From: Lysobacter arvi
GTDB taxonomy: Bacteria > Pseudomonadota > Gammaproteobacteria > Xanthomonadales > Xanthomonadaceae
Direction of reading: 5' to 3'
Assembly: GCA_031216755.1 (NCBI GenBank)
Contig: JARUHG010000001.1
Location: 1,116,001 to 1,180,000, forward strand
Length of the DNA stretch: 64,000 bases
Made by a program: the position numbers and the translations under genes. Shown here in pieces: positions 26,522 through 35,111 of the stretch. Each line of letters opens with the position of its first letter. Positions within the stretch are counted from its first letter, which is position 1. A model generated the notes under the pieces. That model had not been told where the DNA came from. It saw nothing but the letters and a program-made list of their open reading frames with translations, and did no database searches.

Positions 26522-27553
26522 ATGGACCAACAACTGATCACCCGCATCGTCGAGGCCGCGCTGCTGGCCGCGAACCAGCCGCTGACGCTGGCGCAACTGC
26601 ACGCGCTGTTCCCCGAAGACCAGCCGGCCCCGCCGGACAGCGTCGAGCAGGCGCTGGAAGCGCTGCGCGCCGGCTGCGAGGACCGCGGCGTGGAGCTGGT
26701 CGAGGTGTCCTCCGGCTTCCGCTTCCAGGTCAAGGCCGACGTGCATCCCTGGGTCGCGCGCCTGTGGACCGAGCGCCAGACGCGCTACACCCGCGCGACG
26801 CTGGAAACGCTGGCGCTGATCGCTTATCGCCAGCCCATCACGCGCGGCGAGATCGAGCAGGTGCGCGGCGTGGCGGTCAACAGCAACATCATCAAGGCGC
26901 TGGAAGAGCGCGAGTGGATCCGCGTTGTCGGCCATCGCGACGTGCCGGGCAAGCCGGCGCTCTTCGGCACCACGAAGGCCTTCCTCGACTACTTCGGCCT
27001 GAAGCGGCTGGACGAGCTGCCGCCGCTGTCGGAGCTGAAGGAGATCGGCGAACTCGAGCCGCAACTCCAGTTCGAAGGCACGCCGGCGCCGATTGCCGCG
27101 GGCGTGGCCGACGACGCGCAGGCGTCGAACGCGGAGGCCTCGGACGCGACCAACGCCGCGGCGAACGAGTCGGACGCCGATACGGCCGATGCGCACCAGG
27201 ACGTAGCGCCGCAATCCGATGAGGCCGGCGCCAGCGACGACACTGGCGACGCCGGCGACGAAAGCAGCGACGTCGATGCCGCCGAAGGTGCGGAACTGGA
27301 CGAGGCCGCCCACGAGGCCGGCCACGAGGCCGAAACCGACACGACGACCGACATCGAACCCGTGGACGACGAGGTCGCCGACCTCGACATCGACGAAAAC
27401 GAATACGCCCCGCAGGGCGAGCCCGAAGCCGCGCCGGGAGAGCGCGCGGCGGACGAGAACGATCACGAGCAAGACAACGCCGTCGAGACGACGACCGTTC
27501 CCACCGATGACGAAGCCGAAGCGGCCGAGTCGGAGCAACACAAAAATGACTGA
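26522..27553 (+). CDS. scpB: Segregation and condensation protein B with long acidic tail
   Basis: A 343-residue protein. Residues 1 to about 190 form the two winged-helix domains of ScpB (RIVEAALLAANQPLTLAQL, then YTRATLETLALIAYRQPITR and VNSNIIKALEEREWIRVVGH), which dimerise and bind ScpA in condensin. From about residue 195 the protein is an extended, highly acidic Asp/Glu/Ala-rich tail of some 150 residues, probably disordered. Typical ScpB proteins end near 200 residues, so the tail nearly doubles the length. The stop overlaps the rluB start by 8 bp. Confidence 0.94.
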   Translation: MDQQLITRIVEAALLAANQPLTLAQLHALFPEDQPAPPDSVEQALEALRAGCEDRGVELVEVSSGFRFQVKADVHPWVARLWTERQTRYTRATLETLALIAYRQPITRGEIEQVRGVAVNSNIIKALEEREWIRVVGHRDVPGKPALFGTTKAFLDYFGLKRLDELPPLSELKEIGELEPQLQFEGTPAPIAAGVADDAQASNAEASDATNAAANESDADTADAHQDVAPQSDEAGASDDTGDAGDESSDVDAAEGAELDEAAHEAGHEAETDTTTDIEPVDDEVADLDIDENEYAPQGEPEAAPGERAADENDHEQDNAVETTTVPTDDEAEAAESEQHKND

Positions 27554-29141
27554 AGAAAAGAGCCGCAAGCTCACCCTCAAACGCGTTGCCGATCCCGCCG
27601 CGACCGAAGCGCCGCGACTGGAAGAGCGCCTGCACAAGGTGCTCGCGCAGGCCGGACTGGGTTCCCGCCGGGCGCTGGAACAGCGCATCGCCGACGGCCT
27701 GGTGAAGGTCAACGGCGAGCCCGCCACGGTCGGCATGAGCGTCAAGAGCGGCGATCGCATCGAACTGGACGGACGCCAGTTCGTCACCAGTGCGCTGACC
27801 GACCCCTCGCGCGTGCTGATGTACAACAAGCCCGAAGGCGAAGTGACCACGCGCGAGGATCCCGAAGGCCGCCCGACCGTGTTCGAGGCGCTGCCCGCGC
27901 TGAAGGGCGCGCGCTGGATCGCGATCGGCCGCCTGGACATCAATACCACCGGCCTGTTGCTGCTCACCACCGACGGCGAGCTGGCCAACGCGCTGATGCA
28001 CCCGTCCTTCGAGGTCGAGCGCGAATACGTTTGCCGCGTGCGCGCGCCGGAAGGCGAGGACGTGGTGCCGGACAACATCGTCGACCGTCTCGCGCGCGGC
28101 GTCGCGCTGGAAGACGGCCCGGCGAAGTTCGACGAGATCGAACGCATCGGCGGCACCGACTCGCACGACTGGTTCCGGGTCGTGGTGAAGGAAGGCCGCA
28201 ACCGCGAAGTGCGCCGCCTGTGGGAGTCGCAGGGCTGCCAGGTGAGCCGCCTCAAGCGCATCCGCTACGGCGAGGTGTCGCTGCCGCGCGAACTGCTGCG
28301 CGGCCAGTCGCGCGAACTCACCTCCGAAGCGGTGGAATCGCTGCGCGGCAAGCTCGGGCTGGAAGACGGCACGCCGTCGGCGCTGACGCTGCAGCCGGTG
28401 ATCGGCCAGCGCAAGGCGGCCAAGGCGACGATCGACCTCACCGGAAAGAGCCGCGCGCACGGTTACGTCGGCGGCCACAACACCGCCGACGAAGGCCGCG
28501 AACTGCGCCGCTTCGACCATGTGCGCGAGGATCGCGGCCGTGGCCGCGGTGGCCCGCGCAAGCACGGCGGCCTGACCGTCAGCGGCGAAGCCGCAGCGAA
28601 GGCCGGCAACAAGCCGTTCAAGCAGCGCAAGGAAAAGGGTCCCAAGCCGCTGCCGGAAGGCAATCCGGCCGCTTTCCGCACCTGGTACGTGCCCGACGGC
28701 GTGACCACCGGCCCCAGCGGGCATCGCAATCCGGACGGTGCGCGCGGTCCGCGCAAGCCGCACGGCGGCAAGGGCCCCCGTCCGGGCGCGGGCGGCGGTG
28801 GCGGTCGTGCGGGCGCCGGTTTCGGTGGCGAGCGCGGCGGCGGTTTCGGTGAGCGTGGTGGCGGCCAGGGCGCAGGCCAGGGTCAGCGCGCCGCGCGTCC
28901 GTACGGGCATCCGGGCAACGCGCCGAGCTTCCCGTCCGATCATGCCAACCCCGGCAGCTTCAATCCGTACGGCGAAAAGCCGCGCGGTGCCCGCCCGGGT
29001 GGCCCGCGTCCCGGTGGCCCGCGTCCCGCTGGCGCGCGTCCGGGTGGTCGCCCGGGTGGAAACCGTCCGGCGGGCGGCCCGCGTCCGGGCGGTCCGCGCG
29101 GTGGCGGACGCCCCGGCGGCGGTCGCGGTCCGCGCGGCTGA
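27546..29141 (+). CDS. rluB: 23S rRNA pseudouridine synthase RluB with Arg/Gly-rich tail
   Basis: A 531-residue enzyme that makes pseudouridine 2605 of 23S rRNA (E. coli numbering). Residues about 25-70 are an S4 RNA-binding domain (RLHKVLAQAGLGSRRALEQR). The RsuA/RluB catalytic core holds the aspartate D131 in GRLDINTTGLLL. The canonical protein ends near residue 285. The remaining part is basic and ends in about 140 residues of Gly/Arg/Pro repeats such as PGGPRPGGPRP. RluB tails vary and this one is long. ATG at 27546 gives the sequence MTEEKSRKLTLKRV and overlaps scpB by 8 bp. Confidence 0.93.
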   Translation: MTEEKSRKLTLKRVADPAATEAPRLEERLHKVLAQAGLGSRRALEQRIADGLVKVNGEPATVGMSVKSGDRIELDGRQFVTSALTDPSRVLMYNKPEGEVTTREDPEGRPTVFEALPALKGARWIAIGRLDINTTGLLLLTTDGELANALMHPSFEVEREYVCRVRAPEGEDVVPDNIVDRLARGVALEDGPAKFDEIERIGGTDSHDWFRVVVKEGRNREVRRLWESQGCQVSRLKRIRYGEVSLPRELLRGQSRELTSEAVESLRGKLGLEDGTPSALTLQPVIGQRKAAKATIDLTGKSRAHGYVGGHNTADEGRELRRFDHVREDRGRGRGGPRKHGGLTVSGEAAAKAGNKPFKQRKEKGPKPLPEGNPAAFRTWYVPDGVTTGPSGHRNPDGARGPRKPHGGKGPRPGAGGGGGRAGAGFGGERGGGFGERGGGQGAGQGQRAARPYGHPGNAPSFPSDHANPGSFNPYGEKPRGARPGGPRPGGPRPAGARPGGRPGGNRPAGGPRPGGPRGGGRPGGGRGPRG

Positions 29142-29188
29142 TCCGACTCGCATCGCGACCGATCGCCGGTCGCGCGCGACGACGCACG

Positions 29189-29216
29189 AACAGGGCGCTC
29201 CGGCGCCCTGTTTCGT
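29189..29216 (+). terminator. Rho-independent terminator after rluB
   Basis: Arms AACAGGGCGC (29189-29198) and GCGCCCTGTT (29203-29212) enclose a TCCG loop and run into TTTCGTT. It lies 47 bp after the rluB stop and marks the probable end of the scpA-scpB-rluB transcript before the pilus cluster. Confidence 0.8.
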
Positions 29217-29371
29217 TGGTGTCACCGTTTTCCGCAGGGGCACGCGCGGACATCGTCGTTCTTCACCTGCGCGCAACATTCCCGGGAAGACGATGGGCGA
29301 CCTCGCGACGGTGGCGCCTTCGCTCCCACCGCACGTACCCGGAACTGCACACGACGAGGCAGGCCTGGATC

Positions 29372-29665
29372 ATGGGTCGCAGACGCTCCACTACCGTGGC
29401 CGCTTTCGTGCTGGTCCTCGTGGGCGCATGGACGTCCGCGCACGGGGCGAACCGCGCGGTCGCGTTCCAGGTCACCGCGCAGATCGCCGCCGGTTGTCGT
29501 CTGCATTGGCCGCCCCGTTCCGACGCCCACACCGCGCCGCACGCCACGCAGCCCGTTGCCGTGCAATGCGCGCCCGGCATCGGCCACCTCCTGCTTGCGC
29601 CGGTTCCGCGCCGCGCCACCGGCGCCATCGTGCCCTCGCCTTCGCTCGTCCACGTCTGGTTCTGA
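29372..29665 (+). CDS. Small secreted protein, shortened spore-coat-U-like domain
   Basis: A 97-residue protein with a signal peptide (VAAFVLVLVGAWTSAHG). The mature start VAFQVTAQIAAGCRL matches the first strand of the spore coat U (SCPU) domain in the neighbouring genes, and VQCAPGIGHLLLAPVPRR parallels their VACTPGTAYTVSLDAGTG. The last strand is also recognisable. The middle of the domain, including the WGNTPGTDT block, is missing. It may be a reduced minor pilus subunit or a decaying paralog. It is first in the pilus cluster, 58 bp before the next subunit gene. Start taken as ATG at 29372. Confidence 0.6.
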   Translation: MGRRRSTTVAAFVLVLVGAWTSAHGANRAVAFQVTAQIAAGCRLHWPPRSDAHTAPHATQPVAVQCAPGIGHLLLAPVPRRATGAIVPSPSLVHVWF

Positions 29666-29723
29666 TCGCCGCCTGCGGAGCAGGCGGCGCGTTTGCCGTC
29701 GGTTGTTTCAAGGAGAACACGAC

Positions 29724-30257
29724 ATGTCTGCGCAATCGATCGAACGGCCCCGGAAGGCCGGAGCTCCCGCGTCGGGCTACCTGGCATGGATCGGGATCGC
29801 CGCGCTGGGACTGTCCCCCATGACGCTGGGCGCGGCCACCAAATCGGCGACGTTCCAGGTGCTCGCCACCATGGTCAGCGACTGCACCGTGATCAGCGCG
29901 CCGAACATCGACTTCGGCACGATCGGCGTGCTGTCGGCCAACGTCGACATGACCAGCACGCTCACCGTCGCATGCACGCCGGGTACGGCCTACACCGTGT
30001 CGCTCGATGCGGGCACCGGCACCGGTTCGACCATCACCGACCGGCGCATGGTCAGCGGCTCGAATTCCCTGAAGTACCAGCTGTTCCGCGACAGCGGCCG
30101 CACGCAGAACTGGGGCAACACGCCCGGCACCGACACCCAGGGCGGCACCGGCAACGGCAGCAACAACGCGTACACGATCTACGCGCGGATCCCGGCGCAG
30201 ACCTCGCCCGCCGTCGGCAGCTACGCGAGCACCGTGACCGCCACCATCACCTACTGA
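29724..30257 (+). CDS. Spore coat U domain pilus subunit (Csu type), copy 1
   Basis: A 177-residue secreted protein with a long signal region to about residue 37 (ends MTLGA) and one SCPU domain, the subunit fold of archaic chaperone-usher pili such as Csu. Conserved features are FQVLATMVSDCTVISAPNIDFGTIG with the first Cys, VACTPGTAYTVSLDAG with the second Cys, WGNTPGTDTQGGTG and the last strand VTATITY. A clear ribosome site AAGGAGA precedes the ATG at 29724. It is closely similar to the next gene, so the pair looks like a tandem duplication. Such pili usually mediate attachment and biofilm formation. Confidence 0.88.
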   Translation: MSAQSIERPRKAGAPASGYLAWIGIAALGLSPMTLGAATKSATFQVLATMVSDCTVISAPNIDFGTIGVLSANVDMTSTLTVACTPGTAYTVSLDAGTGTGSTITDRRMVSGSNSLKYQLFRDSGRTQNWGNTPGTDTQGGTGNGSNNAYTIYARIPAQTSPAVGSYASTVTATITY

Positions 30258-30281
30258 CGCGGTCCGCATCGGGACGGTCCA

Positions 30282-30821
30282 ATGAAGGACGGCCACGCCG
30301 AAGCTGGCAGCGCACGGCCGCGCGCGATCGCGTGCGCCATCGCCGCGTTCGTCTTCGCGGCCTGGTGGGCGACGACGGCGTCGCGATCGGAGGCCGCGAC
30401 ACGCAGCGCGACGTTCAACGTCACCGCGCAGGTGGTGAGCGACTGCTCGATCGTCAGCGCACCGAACCTCAACTTCGGCACGATCGGCGTGCAGAACGTC
30501 GCCTATTACGGCACCAGCACGCTCGTGGTGTCGTGCACGCCGGGCACCGCCTACACGGTCGGGCTCGATGCCGGCTCGGTGAGCGGCTCGACCGTCAACA
30601 CGCGTTACCTCACCGGCCCCGGCGGCACCATGTCCTTCTCGCTGTATCGCGACGCCGGATACGCACAGGTGTGGGGCAACACGCCCGGCACCGACACCGC
30701 CGGCGGCACGGGCACCGGCAGCAACCAGAGCTACACGATCTACGGCCGCATCTACGCGATGCAGACCACGCGCGCGCCCGGTTCGTACACCAGCACGATC
30801 ACGGCGACGATCACCTACTGA
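30282..30821 (+). CDS. Spore coat U domain pilus subunit (Csu type), copy 2
   Basis: A 179-residue secreted SCPU-domain protein, 24 bp after copy 1. The signal region runs to about residue 38 (SEA|ATRSATF). The domain shares copy 1's two Cys positions, the FGTIGV and WGNTPGTDT blocks and the ending ITATITY. Together with the tip adhesin encoded at 34097-35035 it would form the pilus rod or base. Confidence 0.88.
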   Translation: MKDGHAEAGSARPRAIACAIAAFVFAAWWATTASRSEAATRSATFNVTAQVVSDCSIVSAPNLNFGTIGVQNVAYYGTSTLVVSCTPGTAYTVGLDAGSVSGSTVNTRYLTGPGGTMSFSLYRDAGYAQVWGNTPGTDTAGGTGTGSNQSYTIYGRIYAMQTTRAPGSYTSTITATITY

Positions 30822-30889
30822 AGCCACGCACTCGCACGCGTCGCGCCTGCGACATTCCAGCAGCCCCATTCGACATACGGAGGTGTGCC

Positions 30890-31606
30890 ATGACATCCGG
30901 ACGTTATCTCCCCGCCCTGCTCGCACTCGCGCTCGCAACCGTCGGCGTCGCCCACGCCGGATCCATCCACGTGATGCCCACCACCATCACGCTCGGCCCC
31001 GGCAAGGCGACGGCGGTGATGACGATCACCAACGAGGGCGACGAACCGATCAACGCCCAGGTGCGCGTGTACGGCTGGGACCAGGGCGACGGCAAGGATG
31101 TGCTCACTGCCACGCAGAAGGTGGTCGTCAGCCCGCCGATGACCACGCTCGCGCCGAAGCAGACGCAGTCGATCCGCATCGTGCGCGTGGACAAATCGCC
31201 GGCGGGCGCCGAGGAAGCCTATCGCCTGCTGGTGGACGAAGTGCCCGATCCGGCCAAGGCGCCGACCACCGGCGTCGCCGTGCAGATGCGCTATTCGGTG
31301 CCGGTGTTCGTGATGCCGAAGGCGACCATGCCGCCGGGCAGCGTCACGGTGACCGCGCAGATGGACGGCAGATCGCTCGCGCTCAAGGCACACAATCCCA
31401 GCGATACGCACGTGCAGATCGCCAACGTGTCCGTGGAGCACCCGGGCGGCGCGATCACGCCGGCGATGTCGGGGCTGATCGGCTACGTGCTGCCGGGCGG
31501 CACCATGCAGTGGACCCTGGACGTGCCGCCGAATGCGGCCGCGAAGGGCCGGCCGGTGCGGGTGCATGCCGACATCAACGGGCAGCCGCTCAACGTCGAT
31601 CTGTGA
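30890..31606 (+). CDS. Periplasmic pilus chaperone (PapD-like, Csu type)
   Basis: A 238-residue periplasmic chaperone. Signal peptide ends near residue 23 (VGVAHA). The N-terminal Ig-like domain has SIHVMPTTITLGPGKATAVM and the typical sequence LAPKQTQSIRIVR, where donor-strand contacts are made; the second domain follows VQMRYSVPVFVMPK. It holds pilus subunits in the periplasm and hands them to the usher. It lies between the subunit genes and the usher gene. A ribosome site GGAGGTG precedes ATG 30890. Confidence 0.9.
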   Translation: MTSGRYLPALLALALATVGVAHAGSIHVMPTTITLGPGKATAVMTITNEGDEPINAQVRVYGWDQGDGKDVLTATQKVVVSPPMTTLAPKQTQSIRIVRVDKSPAGAEEAYRLLVDEVPDPAKAPTTGVAVQMRYSVPVFVMPKATMPPGSVTVTAQMDGRSLALKAHNPSDTHVQIANVSVEHPGGAITPAMSGLIGYVLPGGTMQWTLDVPPNAAAKGRPVRVHADINGQPLNVDL

Positions 31607-31667
31607 CGTCACCCGCGACGCGGCAGGCGTGCGCCCATCGGCGCAGGGAGCCGCATGAAGGATCGCG

Positions 31668-34100
31668 ATGCGCGCGAGTCTGCGCCCGTTGCTGCACGTC
31701 GCCGCGACGGCCGGGGCCTTCCTGGCCGCGGGCCTCGTGCCGTGCGCGCAGGCCGACGCGCCCGCGTCCTATTACCTGGAAGCCTTCGTCAACGGTCGCG
31801 ATACGCAGCTGATCGTGCAGGTCGACCGCGACGCGCGCGGCCTGGTGATGTCGGCCGACGAACTGACCGAAATCGGTATCCGCGTGGACACGCTCGCACT
31901 GGACGAAGACCGCCGCATCGCGCTCGATGACGTCCCCGGCCTGCGCTACCGCTACCTGGAGGCCGAGCAACGGCTCGAGCTCACCCTGCCCGACGCGCAG
32001 CTCGTGCCCGAACGCATCGGCTTCGTTCCGCCGCCGCCCGCGCCGGCAACGTCCGGCACCGGCCTGCTGTTCAACTATTCCGCGCATCTGCAGAGCACGC
32101 GGGTGTCGTACGAGCAGAAGCAGAACGCGCGCCGGGTGCACGCGCCGCTGTTGGGGTCGGCGCGTTACGGACGCCTTCCGCCATTGACCGAGCAGCATGC
32201 GGCCGCGCAGTACGAAAAGCGCAACCGCACCTTTTCCGCGTCGACCGAACTGCGCTGGTTCTCGCCGCGCGGCGTATGGGTGAACACCGGGTTCTCGACG
32301 CTCGACAGCGGCCGGTCCGACTACACGCGGCAGGACACGTACTGGACGTCTTCGAACGTGGATCGGATGCGCACGTGGACCGTCGGCGACTTCGTTTCCT
32401 CGTCGCTGGCGTGGTCGCGCGCGGTGCGCCTGGGCGGCATCAGCCTCGCCCGGAATTTCGACGTGCGCCCGGACCTGATCACGTTTCCGGTTCCCGCACT
32501 GGGCGGCAGTGCGGTGGTGCCCACGACGGTGGACCTGTACATCAACGGGCTGCGCCAGGCGACGGGACAGGCCAGCGGCGGCCCGTTCCTGTTCGCCAGT
32601 CCGCCATCGCTGTCGGGCGCCGGCCAGGCGTCGATCGTGTTCCAGGACGCGCTGGGCCGCGAGGTGGTGATCCAGCGACCGCTGTACCTGGACACGCGCC
32701 TGCTCGCGGCCGGCAACACCGACTTCGCATTGCAACTGGGTTATCTCCGCCGCGATTACGGCACGCGCTCGTTCGCTTATGGCGACTCGCCGGCGGCGAT
32801 GGGATCGCTGCGGCACGGCCTGCGCGATGGCCTGACGCTGGAAGCGCATGCGGAATTCGCCGACGGCCTGCACAACGTCGGCGTCGGCGGGCTGGTCGAA
32901 CTCGGACGCTTCGGCGTGCTCGATGCATCGCTGTCGGACAGCGGCGGCCAAACGCGCGGACAGCAGTACGGAATGGGCTACCAGTACCTGTCGCCGCGCT
33001 TCAGCCTCGATCTGCGCGGTCTGCACACGCAGGGCGATTTCCGGGACATCGGCACGCTCGACGGCGCCGCGATCCCCCAGACCCAGGCGCATGCCTCACT
33101 GAGCGTGCCGATCACGCCCCGCCATACGGCGATGCTCACCTATACGCGCCAGCAGGCCACCAGCACCGGCGGATCGCGCGTGGTCACCTTGGGTTACAAC
33201 GGCGCCTTCGGCACGCGCCTGAACGTGTTCGCCACGTTCTTCCGCGACCTGGATCACGACGACTCCGACGGCCTCTACGTCGGCGCGACGTTGAGCCTGG
33301 ACAACCGGCTGAGCGCTTCGGCCAGCGCCAGCCGCAACGGCGCGGCGCGCACGGCAACGCTCGGCGCGAGCCGTTCGATGGACTACGACCGCGGCGGCTT
33401 CGGCTGGAGCGTCTCGCTGGACGGCGGAAACGCGGGCTATCGCCATGGGCTGGGCCGCCTGGATTACCGCGGCGGTCGCATCGAGGCCACGCTGCAGGCC
33501 GAGCACGCGCGCCGCGACGCGTCCCGCTACGACAGCCACTCGCTGTTCGCCACGGGCGCGCTGGTCCTGATGGAGGGCGACCTGATGGCGTCGCGTTACG
33601 TGTACGACGCGTTCGCGGTCGTGTCCACCAACGGCGTCGCCGGCGTGCCGGTGCTGCGCGAGAACCGGTTCGTGGGCACGACGAACCGGGAAGGCCACGT
33701 GGTCGTTCCCGACCTGATCGCCTATCAATCCAATGCGATCGCGCTCGACACGCTCGAACTGCCGATCGACGTCGGCATCGAGCACGACCGCATGGAGCTC
33801 ACGCCGCTTGGAAAATCCGGCGCGCTCGCGCGATTCGCGGCGCAGCGCTTCACCGGCGCCACCGTGATCCTCGTGGACGAGAGCGGCATGCCCCTGCCCG
33901 TGGGTACGCCGATCGTCGTCGTGGGATCGGACGCGACCGGCATCGTCGGCTACGACGGCCAGGTGTTCCTTCCCGAACTGGACGCGAGCACGCAATTGGA
34001 GGCAGTCGGCGATCAGGCGCGCTGCGTCGCGACGATCCGCTTCGATCCGCAGGACACGTTGAAGACGATCGGCCCGTTCACGTGCAGGCGTTCGCCATGA
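31668..34100 (+). CDS. Outer-membrane fimbrial usher (Csu/CsuD type)
   Basis: An 810-residue usher that threads pilus subunits through the outer membrane. Signal peptide to about residue 29. The N-terminal substrate-binding domain is at about residues 35-110 (YYLEAFVNGRDTQLIVQVDRD). The beta-barrel follows, containing the plug region (LYINGLRQATGQASGGPFLF), and the C-terminal domains end with the two-Cys stretch DQARCVATIRF...GPFTCRR. The stop overlaps the tip-subunit start by 4 bp (ATGA). The chaperone-usher-tip order matches archaic Csu systems. Confidence 0.92.
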   Translation: MRASLRPLLHVAATAGAFLAAGLVPCAQADAPASYYLEAFVNGRDTQLIVQVDRDARGLVMSADELTEIGIRVDTLALDEDRRIALDDVPGLRYRYLEAEQRLELTLPDAQLVPERIGFVPPPPAPATSGTGLLFNYSAHLQSTRVSYEQKQNARRVHAPLLGSARYGRLPPLTEQHAAAQYEKRNRTFSASTELRWFSPRGVWVNTGFSTLDSGRSDYTRQDTYWTSSNVDRMRTWTVGDFVSSSLAWSRAVRLGGISLARNFDVRPDLITFPVPALGGSAVVPTTVDLYINGLRQATGQASGGPFLFASPPSLSGAGQASIVFQDALGREVVIQRPLYLDTRLLAAGNTDFALQLGYLRRDYGTRSFAYGDSPAAMGSLRHGLRDGLTLEAHAEFADGLHNVGVGGLVELGRFGVLDASLSDSGGQTRGQQYGMGYQYLSPRFSLDLRGLHTQGDFRDIGTLDGAAIPQTQAHASLSVPITPRHTAMLTYTRQQATSTGGSRVVTLGYNGAFGTRLNVFATFFRDLDHDDSDGLYVGATLSLDNRLSASASASRNGAARTATLGASRSMDYDRGGFGWSVSLDGGNAGYRHGLGRLDYRGGRIEATLQAEHARRDASRYDSHSLFATGALVLMEGDLMASRYVYDAFAVVSTNGVAGVPVLRENRFVGTTNREGHVVVPDLIAYQSNAIALDTLELPIDVGIEHDRMELTPLGKSGALARFAAQRFTGATVILVDESGMPLPVGTPIVVVGSDATGIVGYDGQVFLPELDASTQLEAVGDQARCVATIRFDPQDTLKTIGPFTCRRSP

Positions 34101-35035
34101 GGCGCGGTTCCGTCCTGTTCCTGCCGCTGACGTGGCTGGCGTTTTCCACGGCCTCGGCGCAGACGTGCACGTTCTCGCTGGCCAACGCGGACTTCGGCAA
34201 CGTGGACGTGCTGGTGCCCGGCGCGATCGATGCCGTCGCGCAGGGAACCTTCAGCTGCACCGGCGCCAGCACGCCGTACGTGCGGGCCTGCGTGAGCGCG
34301 GGCAGCGGACGGTACATGACCGGGCCGGCCAGTGCGAAGCTGTCGTACGACATGTACATCGACGCGGCGCGTACGCGGCCCTGGGGCAGCTTGTGGGAGG
34401 CCTCCGCCGCCAACGTGCTCACCGCCGACATCCCCATCGCCTCCGGCAGCGGCTCGGCGACGGTTCCGGTCTACCTGCGCATTTTCGACGGACAGGCGCA
34501 GTCCCCCGTCGGCTCGTACTCGCAGGGGTTTCTGGGCGCCGGCTACACCGGCTACAACGCGGTGGGCTACAGCACCACGCCGCCGACCTGCACGACGTCC
34601 AGCGGCCCGCAGACGGCGCCCTCCTTCACCATTCGCGCCACGGTGATCGCCGGCTGTTCGGTCTCGGCCACGAGCATCGACTTCGGCCAGATGGGCGTCA
34701 TCGCCGCACCGATCAATGCGACGGGCGTGATCACCGCCACGTGCACGAAGGGAGCGATCGTCACCCTCGCGCTGAATGCCGGCACCGGTTCGGGCGCGAC
34801 CGTCGCATCCCGCAGGATGACCCGCGCGGGCGGATCGGAGCTGCTCACGTACATGCTTTACGCCGACAGCGCCCGCACGCAGCTATGGGGGGACAAGTCG
34901 TCCGGCACCACCACCGTCGGCCTGTCGGGCACGGGCGCCGCGCAGACCGTCACCGTCTATGGCACGGTCCCCGCGCAGACGACGCCGAAGCCGGGCACCT
35001 ACAGCGACACGGTCACGGTGACGGTGACGTTCTGA
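34097..35035 (+). CDS. Two-domain spore coat U tip adhesin (CsuE type)
   Basis: A 312-residue secreted protein with a signal peptide (FLPLTWLAFSTASA) and two SCPU domains. The N-terminal domain starts at QTCTFSLANADFGNVDVL and carries the variable binding surface in tip adhesins of this class. The C-terminal one, from about residue 175 (FTIRATVIAGCSVSATSIDF), resembles the short pilus subunits and ends in VTVTVTF. In Csu pili the two-domain protein sits at the tip and binds hydrophobic surfaces. It is the last gene of the cluster and overlaps the usher stop. Confidence 0.88.
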   Translation: MRRGSVLFLPLTWLAFSTASAQTCTFSLANADFGNVDVLVPGAIDAVAQGTFSCTGASTPYVRACVSAGSGRYMTGPASAKLSYDMYIDAARTRPWGSLWEASAANVLTADIPIASGSGSATVPVYLRIFDGQAQSPVGSYSQGFLGAGYTGYNAVGYSTTPPTCTTSSGPQTAPSFTIRATVIAGCSVSATSIDFGQMGVIAAPINATGVITATCTKGAIVTLALNAGTGSGATVASRRMTRAGGSELLTYMLYADSARTQLWGDKSSGTTTVGLSGTGAAQTVTVYGTVPAQTTPKPGTYSDTVTVTVTF

Positions 35036-35057
35036 CGGCGACGCTTCGGAGGTGCTA

Positions 35058-35081
35058 CGGACGGCGATACCGCGCCGTCCG
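35058..35081. terminator. Hairpin between convergent tip adhesin and AsmA-like genes
   Basis: Arms CGGACGGCG (35058-35066) and CGCCGTCCG (35073-35081) enclose ATACCG. It lies 22 bp after the adhesin stop and 30 bp before the convergent gene's stop. No T run follows on either strand, so its terminator role is uncertain. Confidence 0.4.
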
Positions 35082-35111
35082 CGGGATGCGGGAGCCCCGC
35101 GGCGTGGCCGC

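Noticed and set aside
28738-29141. Gly/Arg/Pro repeats in rluB as a possible non-coding repeat array
   Set aside because: The frame is open and the repeats are codon-based, so they are a protein tail.
29696-35035. Spore coat proteins implying a spore former
   Set aside because: The SCPU domain is shared by Csu-type pili; chaperone and usher genes lie in the same cluster and the organism looks Gram-negative.
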